This document shows, piece after piece, positions 6,450 to 13,525 of a stretch of 13,540 nucleotides of DNA. How positions within the stretch are numbered: the first letter of the stretch is position 1; each line of letters starts with the position of its first letter. The notes beneath the pieces are model-generated. The model was not told the origin of the DNA and did no database searches. It worked only from the letters and a program-made list of their open reading frames with translations. The stretch is from the NCBI GenBank assembly GCA_947629065.1, contig CANRCH010000036.1, positions 1 through 13,540 on the forward strand, written 5' to 3'. The translations under genes and the position numbers were made by a program. The DNA is from an uncultured Aliarcobacter sp. GTDB lineage: Bacteria; Campylobacterota; Campylobacteria; Campylobacterales; Arcobacteraceae.

Positions 6450-8079
6450 AACTTGTTGCAGATCCACAAGAGAACAAAGATGTTTTAGCTACAGCTGAAA
6501 GTGTTAGAGATGAGTTTGTTTTAATTGCAACAGGAACTGTAAGAGCTAGAGGTGAAGGATTAGAGAATCCAAATCTTGAAACTGGAAAAATTGAGATAGT
6601 ATTAGAAGAATTAGTTATTGAAAATAGAAGTAAAGCTATGCCTTTTGATATTAATGATGAAAAAGTAAATGATGAGATTAAACTAAAAAATAGATTTTTA
6701 GAGTTAAGAAGTAAAAAATCATTTGATATTTTTCAACTAAGAAGTAAAGCAACTATTCAAGCAAGAAACACTCTTGATGAGTTAGGATTTTTAGATGTTG
6801 AAACTCCAATTTTAACAAAATCAACTCCAGAAGGTGCAAGAGATTATTTAGTTCCTAGTAGAGTTCATGCTGGTGAGTTTTATGCATTACCACAATCTCC
6901 ACAACTATTTAAACAACTTTTAATGGTTGCAGGGTTTGATAGATATTTTCAAATTGCAAAATGTTTTAGAGATGAAGATTTAAGAGCAGACAGACAACCA
7001 GAATTTACTCAAATAGATGTTGAGATGAGTTTTTGTAATCAAGAAGATGTTATTGGTGTTGCTGAAAAATTAATCTATGATGTATTTACAAAATGTGGAA
7101 AAGATATTCCAAATACATTTAGAAGAATGAAATATAGTGAAGCAATGGAAAACTATGGGTCTGATAAACCAGATTTAAGATTTGATATGCCACTTATTGA
7201 TGTTATTGATATTTTTGCTAACTCTACAAATGAGATTTTCTCTGAGATTGCAAAAGATAAAAAAGCAAATAGAATCAAAGCTTTAAAATGTCCAAATGGA
7301 GATAATATATTCTCAAAAAGACAGATGAAAGGTTTTGAAGATTATGTAAGAAAATTTGGAGCAAAAGGTCTTGGATACTTCCAAATGAAAGAAGATGGTC
7401 TTAAAGGTCCACTTACAAAGTTTTTTAGTGAAGAAGATTTAGAAGAGATTATCAAAGTTACAGATTTAAAAGAGGGTGATGTAGTATTCTTTGGAGCTGG
7501 AGATAAAAAAACAGTATGGGATTATATGGGAAGATTTAGATTATTCTTAGCAAATGAGATGAATATAATTCCTAGTGATGCTTATGAGTTCTTATGGGTT
7601 GTAGATTTCCCTATGTTTGAAGTTGAAGATGGTAAAACAAAAGCACTTCACCATCCATTTACTATGCCAAAAGATTTAAACAAAGAAGATTTAGAAGAGA
7701 TTGAGTCAATTGCCTATGATATTGTTTTAAATGGAACTGAGCTTGGTGGTGGAAGCATAAGAATACATAAAGAGGAAATTCAAAGCAAAGTATTTGAACT
7801 TATGGGAATTAGTAAAGAAGAAACACAAGAGAAATTTGGATTTTTACTAAATGCACTACAATATGGTGCACCATCGCACGGTGGATTTGCACTAGGACTT
7901 GATAGAATGATTATGCTTTTAGCTGGAACAGATTCAATTAGAGATGTAATAGCATTCCCTAAAACTCAAAAAGCACAATGTTTATTAACTCAAGCACCAT
8001 CAGATGTAGATGAAACTCAATTAAAAGAGCTTCATATAAGAGTTAGAAAACAAGCAGACGCATAAAAAAAGAACTAATA

Positions 8080-8859
8080 GTGATAAGATTTTTAATTTTA
8101 TTAATCTTCCCACTATTTTTATTTGCAAAAGTGCAAATAACTACATATTTTCCCCTTGAAAGTGCGATTGTTAAGAAAATAGCACAAAATGGGGGAGATA
8201 TTTCTGAAATTACTCACAGATATAATACAAAAAAAGTTGAACTTCCAGAATCAGCACTCAAAAAACTATCAAATGCAAAACTTTTTATCTATTTTGGATT
8301 GGATATTGAAAAAGAGTATGCAGAGGTTTTAAAAGCAAAAAATCCAAAAATAGAGCTAGTAAATCTATCTTTGAATATAGAAAAAATTGGAAATAATCCA
8401 TATTTTTGGACAGATCCTTTTAATCTTAAAATAGTTGCAAAAACTATTTTTGAAAATTTAGTAAAAATTGATCCAAGAAATATAAACTACTATCAAAAAA
8501 ATTTAGATAAATTTAATGATGAAATAGATGAAGTATTTCTTACAGTTATGAAAAGTTTAAATAAAAGCCATATAAGTTCTTTTTTTACTTTAGAAGAGCA
8601 TTTAGAGTATTTTGCAAAGAGATTTAGACTTGAAGCTATTACTAAAGATAAGAAAATATATACAACAAAAGATTTAAATGAACTTGAAACTAAATATAAA
8701 GATATGCAGATTAAAAGAGTTGTATATGCAAATCAAAAAGATTTGGATTTGGTAAAACAAATCTCTACAATTTTAGATGCAAAAAGTTTAGATATTGATA
8801 TTTTCGATGAAGATTGGCAAAATGCTTTGTTTGAATTGAGTGATTTTTTAACTAGATAA
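8080..8859 (+). CDS. ZnuA-family (cluster A-I) periplasmic metal-binding protein, divergent
   Basis: The protein has a short signal peptide (MIRFLILLIFPLFLFA, cleavage likely before K17) and a 240-residue body with the ZnuA/TroA arrangement. It begins VQITTYFPLESAIVKKIAQNGGDI, then THRY (H46), a central linking helix, and a second lobe with EYFAKRFRL. These proteins deliver zinc or manganese to ABC importers. The usual ligands are mostly absent. The family H-x-W-x-D-P is YFWTDP (Y108 replaces His), and the position five residues before Y177 that is normally His is Glu172, although H174 lies nearby. There is no acidic His-rich loop. GTG is chosen as start because it gives the complete signal peptide and an in-frame stop lies immediately upstream. 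No clear ribosome site is seen. No permease or ATPase gene is adjacent, so its transporter partner and substrate are unknown. Confidence 0.72.
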   Translation: MIRFLILLIFPLFLFAKVQITTYFPLESAIVKKIAQNGGDISEITHRYNTKKVELPESALKKLSNAKLFIYFGLDIEKEYAEVLKAKNPKIELVNLSLNIEKIGNNPYFWTDPFNLKIVAKTIFENLVKIDPRNINYYQKNLDKFNDEIDEVFLTVMKSLNKSHISSFFTLEEHLEYFAKRFRLEAITKDKKIYTTKDLNELETKYKDMQIKRVVYANQKDLDLVKQISTILDAKSLDIDIFDEDWQNALFELSDFLTR

Positions 8860-8885
8860 AGAGTTTGATTTTATACTTCTAAAAT

Positions 8886-8916
8886 AAAAAAAGTAGCCTT
8901 AAAAAAAGCTACTTTT
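8886..8916 (-). terminator. Terminator between convergent genes, stronger for the minus-strand adk
   Basis: Stem 8889-8897 pairs with 8908-8916 (AAAAGTAGC with GCTACTTTT), nine base pairs with a ten-base loop. Read on the minus strand the stem runs into a continuous T7 (complement of 8892-8886), a classic intrinsic terminator. On the plus strand only four Ts end the stem, so it may also stop the ZnuA-like transcript less efficiently. Confidence 0.75.
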
Positions 8917-8939
8917 AAAAATAAAGATATAAAAACTTC

Positions 8940-9581
8940 TTAAGCAAGAGCTTCTATCATATCTTTTGTAACTTCACTTACATCTTTTGTTCCATCAAGT
9001 TCTACAAAAAGGTTTAAGTTTTTATAAAAATCGATTAAAGGTGTAGTTTGTGAGTGATATTGCTCTAATCTACTTTTTACAGTTTCGGCATTATCATCTT
9101 TTCTTATAACTAAGTCAGCTTCACAATAATCACAAGTTCCATCTTTTTTTGCAGGATTAAACTCTACATGGAATGACGCACCACAATCACCACAAACTCT
9201 TCTTCCACTAATTCTTCCAACAATAAGTTCATCTGGAACATTTAGTGAGATTACTTTATCAAGTTTAATACTCATTTTTTGCATTAACTCTTCTAAAGCT
9301 TCAGCTTGAGCCAGAGTTCTTGGGAAACCATCTAAGATAAATCCATTTTTACAGTCATTTTCTGCAAGTCTATCTTTAATAATACCAATAATTGTAGAAT
9401 CTGGAACTAGTTTTCCATCATCCATAAATTTTTTTGCTTCCATTCCCATCTCTGTTTTATCAGCAATTGCAGCTCTTAAAATATCTCCTGTTGAGATTTG
9501 TGGGATATTGTATTTTTCGATTAGAAACTTAGCTTGAGTTCCTTTTCCAGCACCTGGAGCACCAAATAGCATTAAATTCAT
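8940..9581 (-). CDS. adk: Adenylate kinase, long-lid zinc-binding form
   Basis: This cytosolic enzyme catalyses ATP + AMP = 2 ADP. The P-loop GAPGAGKGT (residues 7-15), the AMP-site STGDILR, GFILDGFPRT and the C-terminal VKSRLEQYH are all present. The lid domain contains four cysteines, C130, C133, C150 and C153, as CxxC-x16-CxxC. This is the structural zinc site known from Bacillus-type adenylate kinases. The 213-residue length is typical. ATG at 9581 is chosen because it starts the family N-terminus and AAGGAA lies just upstream. The frame remains open further upstream, but that extension overlaps the divergent gene and is not adenylate-kinase sequence. It is oriented against its neighbours on both sides and lies between aspS and the other adk. 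Confidence 0.95.
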   Translation of the reverse strand: MNLMLFGAPGAGKGTQAKFLIEKYNIPQISTGDILRAAIADKTEMGMEAKKFMDDGKLVPDSTIIGIIKDRLAENDCKNGFILDGFPRTLAQAEALEELMQKMSIKLDKVISLNVPDELIVGRISGRRVCGDCGASFHVEFNPAKKDGTCDYCEADLVIRKDDNAETVKSRLEQYHSQTTPLIDFYKNLNLFVELDGTKDVSEVTKDMIEALA

Positions 9582-9606
9582 ATTTTTTCCTTCAAAATTT
9601 TTGTAT

Positions 9607-9612
9607 ATTGTA
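9607..9612 (-). promoter_or_regulatory. Promoter -10 element of minus-strand adk
   Basis: Read on the minus strand the bases are TACAAT in aaaTACAATatac, about 25 bases before the ATG at 9581. This gives a leader of about 20 bases containing AAGGAA. It is the same hexamer as the divergent promoter at 9677. Confidence 0.5.
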
Positions 9613-9676
9613 TTTAAAAAGCATTTAATAATACCTAAGTTTTTTAACTTACATTTGGCTTTTAAATGATTTTTGA

Positions 9677-9682
9677 TACAAT
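9677..9682 (+). promoter_or_regulatory. Promoter -10 element of plus-strand adk
   Basis: TACAAT in ttttgaTACAATaaac, an extended -10 with T-rich upstream DNA. Transcription from about 9689 would give a leader of roughly 48 bases, longer than others in this window, which includes the overlapping hairpins at 9699-9730. Confidence 0.55.
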
Positions 9683-9698
9683 AAACGCTTAAAGAAAC

Positions 9699-9730
9699 GG
9701 TTCCTTTTAAATAGGAACTATTTAAAAAGG
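9699..9730 (+). promoter_or_regulatory. Overlapping alternative hairpins covering the adk ribosome site
   Basis: Hairpin A pairs GTTCC (9700-9704) plus T9705 with A9713 plus GGAAC (9714-9718). Hairpin B pairs 9703-9713 with 9719-9730 (CCTTTTAAATA with TATTTAAAAAGG, one bulged A), with GGAAC as its loop, and buries the AAGG ribosome site (9727-9730). They share bases and cannot coexist. Hairpin B would reduce initiation and A would free the site. The pairing is directly visible, but the regulatory role is inferred. Confidence 0.35.
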
Positions 9731-9736
9731 TAAACA

Positions 9737-10306
9737 ATGAAAAAACTATTTCTAATAATTGGAGCACCAGGAAGTGGAAAAACTTCAAATGCTGAATTAA
9801 TCGCACAAAAACATGAAAATATAACTCACTATAGTACAGGCGATATGTTTAGAGCTGAAATTGCAAGTGGAAGTGAACAAGGAAAAATTATTGACTCTTT
9901 TGTATCAAAAGGAAATATTGTTCCAATAGATATTGCAATTAAAACAATTATAACTGCAATTAAAAATGCACCTACAAGTGTAGTAATAATAGATGGTTAT
10001 CCAAGAAGCGAAGAGCAGTTAATGAAACTTGATGAATATTTACAAAAAGATAGCGATGTAAAGCTTATAAATTGTGTTGAAGTTGTTGTAAGCGAAGAAG
10101 TTGCAAGAAGTAGAGTTCTAGGTCGTGCAAGAGGTGCTGATGATGAAGAGAAAGTATTTGTAAATAGAATGAAAGTTTATAATGAACCTTTAAAACTAAT
10201 TCAAGATTTTTATGAAGAAAAAAATCTTCTTACAAAAATAGATGCAGAACGATCACTTGAAGAGATTGTGGAAGATTTAGATAAATTTATACAATCAAAA
10301 ATCTAA
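9737..10306 (+). CDS. adk: Adenylate kinase, short-lid Campylobacter type
   Basis: This is a nucleoside monophosphate kinase with P-loop GAPGSGKT (residues 9-16), HYSTGDMFRAE, VVIIDGYPRSEEQ and a short lid (RVLGRARGADDEEKVFVNRM). There is no cysteine zinc finger. The sequence closely follows, from memory, the Campylobacter jejuni Adk (MKQLFLIIGAPGSGKT..., GADD in the lid), so this is probably the lineage's ancestral adenylate kinase. In C. jejuni that gene sits next to aspS, and the local order here keeps a trace of that. It has 189 residues. The AAGG ribosome site at 9727-9730 is six bases before the ATG but can be paired in a leader hairpin. The next gene starts three bases after the stop, indicating cotranscription. 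Confidence 0.93.
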   Translation: MKKLFLIIGAPGSGKTSNAELIAQKHENITHYSTGDMFRAEIASGSEQGKIIDSFVSKGNIVPIDIAIKTIITAIKNAPTSVVIIDGYPRSEEQLMKLDEYLQKDSDVKLINCVEVVVSEEVARSRVLGRARGADDEEKVFVNRMKVYNEPLKLIQDFYEEKNLLTKIDAERSLEEIVEDLDKFIQSKI

Positions 10307-10309
10307 ATT

Positions 10310-11089
10310 ATGAGAAATTTAGATAAGCCAGAAAAACCAAATTTTTATTCTGTAATAATTGGAACTGAACTTTTAAATGGAAGAAGAGTAGATAAGCACT
10401 TCTCTTTTATAAATAGTGAACTTTTAAGGCGAGGTTGGGAGCAAAAAGCATCTTTTATTATAGAAGATGACCCAGCTTTAATGCAAAATATCTTTAATCT
10501 TATAAAATCTGATTCAAATTCTGTAATGTTTTGTTTTGGTGGAATTGGAGCAACTCCTGATGATTATACAAGGGAAGTTGCTATAAAAAGTTTTACAGAT
10601 GAAAAAAGTGAATTTCACGAAGAGTTAAAACAAAATATCATAAATCAATTTGGAAATCAAGCTTATCCACATCGTATAAATATGGCAAATCTTCCAATAG
10701 GTTCTAAACTTCTTAAAAATATAGTAAACAATGTAAGTGGCTTTTATCTTGAAAATAGATTTTTCTTTATGCCAGGTTTTGTATCTATGAGTCATCCAAT
10801 GGTGATTGAAGCTTTGGATATGTTATATCCAAAATCAAGCTTAGAAAAATATAGAAAAACTATGACGGTGTTTACAAGTGAAAATGACTTAGTAAACTCT
10901 ATGAAAATGATGCCAAAAGAGCTTGATTTTTCATCACTACCTAGAATTATTGGAGATAAAAGAGCTGTTGTTTTAAGCCTTGCTGGATATGAAAAAGAGA
11001 AAGTCGATAACTATTTTCAAATTTTTATCGACTTTTGCACAAAATCTGGTTTTGAGTTTGAACTAAGAGATGTTTTTGAAAACAAATAG
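10310..11089 (+). CDS. MoaB/Mog-fold (CinA N-terminal-like) molybdopterin-binding domain protein
   Basis: The first 170 residues match the MoCF-binding fold. IIGTELLNGRRVDKH (about 16-30) opens the domain and FCFGGIGATPDDYTRE (75-89) is the characteristic GG-x-G-x-TPDD nucleotide/pterin-binding loop. FFFMPGFVSMSHPM is close to the PGVPxEM segment of CinA proteins. The remaining 90 residues form a further small domain. The C-terminal nicotinamide-nucleotide amidase domain of full CinA is absent. No molybdenum-cofactor genes are adjacent, so a pyrophosphatase-like CinA role is as likely as cofactor binding. It is translated three bases downstream of adk, so it is presumably coexpressed. Its stop is one base from the convergent aminotransferase stop. 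Confidence 0.8.
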   Translation: MRNLDKPEKPNFYSVIIGTELLNGRRVDKHFSFINSELLRRGWEQKASFIIEDDPALMQNIFNLIKSDSNSVMFCFGGIGATPDDYTREVAIKSFTDEKSEFHEELKQNIINQFGNQAYPHRINMANLPIGSKLLKNIVNNVSGFYLENRFFFMPGFVSMSHPMVIEALDMLYPKSSLEKYRKTMTVFTSENDLVNSMKMMPKELDFSSLPRIIGDKRAVVLSLAGYEKEKVDNYFQIFIDFCTKSGFEFELRDVFENK

Positions 11090-11109
11090 ATTAGTTTTTT
11101 AATCTATTT
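11084..11109. terminator. Bidirectional hairpin over two convergent stop codons
   Basis: AAATAGATT (11084-11092) pairs with AATCTATTT (11101-11109), extended by A11093-T11100. The loop is T-rich. The stem contains the stop codons of both convergent genes. It has a dyad suited to termination in both directions, but only a weak U tract follows on either strand. Confidence 0.45.
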
Positions 11110-12266
11110 ACTTCTAAAACCCCATTTTTTAGTCTTTCTAAACCATCTTTTAAAATTTCTCTTGGAGTTGCTATATTTACTCTTATAAAATTATCTGCTT
11201 CTTTTCCAAAAGTAATTCCAGAAATAACTCTTAAGTTTGCTTCATCTTCAAGAATTTTTGTAAATTCTGCTGAGCCTATATTTAAGCTTGAAATATCAAT
11301 CCACATAAGATAAGTTGCTTCAAGATTTATCACTTTTAACTCTTTTAATTCATTTTTTATAAAATCTTCTACAAGTTTTTTGTTTTCTTCAAGATAACTT
11401 ATAAGCTCATTTAGCCAATCTTCACAAGAGTTATAAGCTGTGATTGTAGAGTTTATTCCAAAAATATTTAGCTTTTTTATCTCATTTCTTTCTAAAACTT
11501 TGTTTAGTTTTACTCTTAAGTTTTGGTTTGCCACAATAATATTTGAAGCTTTAAGTCCTGCAATATTAAAGCTTTTTGTAGCAGATGTAAGAGTAATTGA
11601 GTTTTGTAAAAAATCTTCAGATATAGAGCCAAATGCTGTATGAGAATATTTGTTCATAATTAAATCTCTATGAATTTCATCACTAATTACCAAAACATTA
11701 TGTTTTAGACATATTTTTCCCAATTTTGCTAAATCCTCTTTACTCCAAGCTTTTCCTACAGGATTGTGAGGATTGCAAAGTATGAAAAGCTTCACTTTTT
11801 CATCTTTTGCCTTTTCTTCAAAATCAGCAAAATCTATATTATAAATTCCGTTTTCATAGATTAGATTATTTCTTACAACTTCAATATCATTTTGTTTTAT
11901 AGCTATATCAAAATAGTGATAAACAGGGCTTTGGATTAAAACTTTGTCACCTTTTTCGCAAAAAGTTTGCACAATTGAGCTAAGACTTGGAATTACTCCA
12001 TTTGTTGGTTCTATCCACTCTTTTTTTATATTAAAATTAAATCTTCTTTTACTCCAGTTTATCTCAGCTTCAAAATACTCATCAGAAATTACTGTATATC
12101 CAAAAATCCCATGATTTGCACTATCTATAATATTTTCTATAATATTTGGTGCTACTTTAAAATCCATATCAGCAACCCACATAGGTAAAACTCCAGCTTT
12201 TGTAGTGTCCCATTTTGAACTATTTGTTCCTATTCTATTTGTTATTTCATCAAAATTGTATTTCAT
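11091..12266 (-). CDS. PLP-dependent aminotransferase / C-S lyase, MalY-PatB type
   Basis: This is a fold-type I PLP enzyme of 391 residues. The start is typical of MalY/PatB (YNFDEITNRIGTNSSKWD, then LPMWVADMDF), the group whose members cleave the C-S bond of cystathionine or cysteine conjugates. Visible catalytic elements are FILCNPHNPVG (161-171), ISDEIHRDL with D196, the PLP lysine K231 in SATKSFNIAGLK, and the substrate-carboxylate arginine in FIRVNIATP. The likely role is cystathionine beta-lyase in methionine synthesis or cysteine desulfhydration; which substrate is used cannot be told. The ATG is preceded on the minus strand by AAGGAA with six-base spacing. It is transcribed away from the alcohol dehydrogenase across 131 bases. 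Confidence 0.9.
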   Translation of the reverse strand: MKYNFDEITNRIGTNSSKWDTTKAGVLPMWVADMDFKVAPNIIENIIDSANHGIFGYTVISDEYFEAEINWSKRRFNFNIKKEWIEPTNGVIPSLSSIVQTFCEKGDKVLIQSPVYHYFDIAIKQNDIEVVRNNLIYENGIYNIDFADFEEKAKDEKVKLFILCNPHNPVGKAWSKEDLAKLGKICLKHNVLVISDEIHRDLIMNKYSHTAFGSISEDFLQNSITLTSATKSFNIAGLKASNIIVANQNLRVKLNKVLERNEIKKLNIFGINSTITAYNSCEDWLNELISYLEENKKLVEDFIKNELKELKVINLEATYLMWIDISSLNIGSAEFTKILEDEANLRVISGITFGKEADNFIRVNIATPREILKDGLERLKNGVLEVNRLKN

Positions 12267-12293
12267 AAATTATTCCTTATTTTTAAAGCTTCA

Positions 12294-12299
12294 ATTATA
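12294..12299 (-). promoter_or_regulatory. Promoter -10 element of the aminotransferase gene
   Basis: On the minus strand the bases read TATAAT in ttgTATAATtg, a consensus hexamer about 28 bases before the ATG at 12266. The resulting leader holds AAGGAA. The AT-rich spacer to the divergent promoter at 12366 shows no strong operator-like dyad. Confidence 0.5.
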
Positions 12300-12365
12300 C
12301 AAGATTATAATTTATATAAGCTATTGTAAATATTATTATAAATAGATAATCAAAGAAAATATAGA

Positions 12366-12371
12366 TAAAAT
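12366..12371 (+). promoter_or_regulatory. Promoter -10 element of the alcohol dehydrogenase gene
   Basis: TAAAAT in atagaTAAAATtgc is the same extended -10 form as upstream of aspS. It is followed after about 15 bases by a strong ribosome site AAGGAG and the ATG at 12398. Confidence 0.55.
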
Positions 12372-12397
12372 TGCAAGATTAAAAATAAAGGAGCAAA

Positions 12398-13525
12398 ATG
12401 CAAAATTTTAGTTTTTATAATCCTACAAAAATAGAGTTTGGAAAAGATAAAGAGAAAAATATTGGAAAATATATAAGTGAATATAGTATAAAAAAAGTTT
12501 TAATAGTTTATGGAAGCCAAAGAGTAAAAAAAGATGGGCTTTTTGATATTGTGGCAAATAGTTTAAAAGAGCATAATATTGAGTTTGTAGAGTTTGCAGG
12601 AGTTGTTAGTAATCCTGTTTTAAGTACTATTAAAGATGCTATAAAAGTAGCAAAAGAGCAAAAAGTGGAAGCTGTTTTAAGTGTTGGTGGAGGTTCTGTT
12701 TTAGATAGTTCAAAAACAATAGCCGTTGGAACTTTGGCAACTTGTGATGTTTGGGATTTTTTTACGCAAAAAGAGAAAATCACAAAAGCACTTCCTATTT
12801 TTGACATTATTACTCTTGCAGCAACTGGAAGTGAGATGAATGGATATGCGGTTGTTACGAATGAAGATTTAAAAAGAAAAGATTCTATATTTTCAAATTT
12901 TATCTATCCCACACTTTCTATTATAAATCCAGAGCTTCAAAAAAGTGTAAGCAAAGAGTATTTAGTTTATTCAGCTGCTGATATTATTGCACATAGTATT
13001 GAAGGCTATTTTACAGCAAAACAACATCCACAATACAATAGTGCTTATGTTGAAAATATTATTAAAACTGTAATTAGAACTACAGAGATTTTACTAGAAA
13101 ATCCTAGCGATTATGATGCAAGAGCAGAGTTTGCTTGGGTTGCTACAAATGCACTAAATGAAACAACAACAGTTGGATTAAGTGAATTTTCTTTTCCAAA
13201 TCATATGATAGAGCATTCACTTTCAGCACTTTACAATGTCCCTCATGGAGCAGGGCTTAGTGTTGTAATTCCTGCTTGGGCAAAGTGGTATTATAAACAA
13301 AATGAAGAGCAGTTTATAAGATTTGCAAAAGAGGTTTTTGGAAAAGATAGTGCAATAGATGGGATTTTGGAACTTGAAAACTGGTTTAATAAAATAGGAA
13401 CACCTACAAAGTTAAAACAGTTTGATTTAGATGAAAACAGTATTGCAGAAATTATAGAAAATCTATCATTTCAAGATGAGATAAAAAAAGATGATTTGGA
13501 GATTATTTTAAGAAATGCACTTTAA
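12398..13525 (+). CDS. Iron-containing (group III) alcohol dehydrogenase, BDH/YqhD-like
   Basis: This is an NAD(P)H-dependent oxidoreductase, probably reducing aldehydes such as butyraldehyde or other short-chain aldehydes. The Rossmann-like half carries VLSVGGGSVLDSSK (GGGS at 97-100) and the PATAGTGSE-like segment AATGSEM. The metal ligands of the family are present: D195 and H199 (AADIIAHSIEGYF), H269 (PNHMIEHSLSA) and H283 (VPHGAGLSVV). The spacing equals that of YqhD from memory. The residue after GGGS is V-L-D-S-S-K, as in the BDH subgroup. The 375-residue length is complete, with TAA at 13523-13525. AAGGAG six bases before the ATG predicts strong translation. It is divergent from the aminotransferase. 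No pathway partner is visible in the remaining 15 bases. Confidence 0.93.
   Translation: MQNFSFYNPTKIEFGKDKEKNIGKYISEYSIKKVLIVYGSQRVKKDGLFDIVANSLKEHNIEFVEFAGVVSNPVLSTIKDAIKVAKEQKVEAVLSVGGGSVLDSSKTIAVGTLATCDVWDFFTQKEKITKALPIFDIITLAATGSEMNGYAVVTNEDLKRKDSIFSNFIYPTLSIINPELQKSVSKEYLVYSAADIIAHSIEGYFTAKQHPQYNSAYVENIIKTVIRTTEILLENPSDYDARAEFAWVATNALNETTTVGLSEFSFPNHMIEHSLSALYNVPHGAGLSVVIPAWAKWYYKQNEEQFIRFAKEVFGKDSAIDGILELENWFNKIGTPTKLKQFDLDENSIAEIIENLSFQDEIKKDDLEIILRNAL

Larger units (their letters stand above)
6312..8065 (+). pseudogene. aspS: Aspartyl-tRNA synthetase (probably non-discriminating), frame broken by a templated inverted repeat
   Basis: AspRS charges tRNA-Asp. In Campylobacterota it is generally thought also to mischarge tRNA-Asn for GatCAB. 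TTG at 6312 gives the family start MRTHYNTS and has GGAG six bases upstream. Residues 1-34 run normally through [14 protein letters not shown]30 is the residue associated with non-discriminating enzymes (from memory). The expected next dozen residues (FIDLRDKSG-like, OB-fold anticodon domain) are missing, replaced by an inverted copy of upstream bases. The original frame then stops at 6486-6488. From 6449 the second frame is intact to the TAA at 8063, with [27 protein letters not shown] (motif 2), GGGSIRIH and [15 protein letters not shown] (motif 3). The first start codon in that frame is ATG 6638, which would give 475 residues without the anticodon domain. A -1 shift at 6443-6449 would yield 584 residues, the normal length. 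Apart from the lesion nothing looks decayed. Confidence 0.9.

Noticed and set aside
6638..8065. A free-standing AspRS-like paralogue lacking the anticodon domain
   Set aside because: The same frame continues upstream to 6449 with clear AspRS OB-domain sequence (QLVADPQ onward), so the ATG at 6638 is an internal methionine of a broken full-length gene, without a convincing ribosome site.
9582..9806. N-terminal extension of the minus-strand adk up to 9806
   Set aside because: It overlaps the divergent adk and its promoter, has no adenylate-kinase similarity, and the ATG at 9581 has its own AAGGAA site and the canonical N-terminus.
12300..12365. Operator-like dyads between the aminotransferase and alcohol dehydrogenase genes
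   Set aside because: Only short imperfect A/T matches were found, at the level expected by chance in such AT-rich DNA.
12508..12807. 99-codon open frame antisense to the alcohol dehydrogenase
   Set aside because: It is a shadow of a well-supported gene, with no ribosome site and no recognisable protein features.
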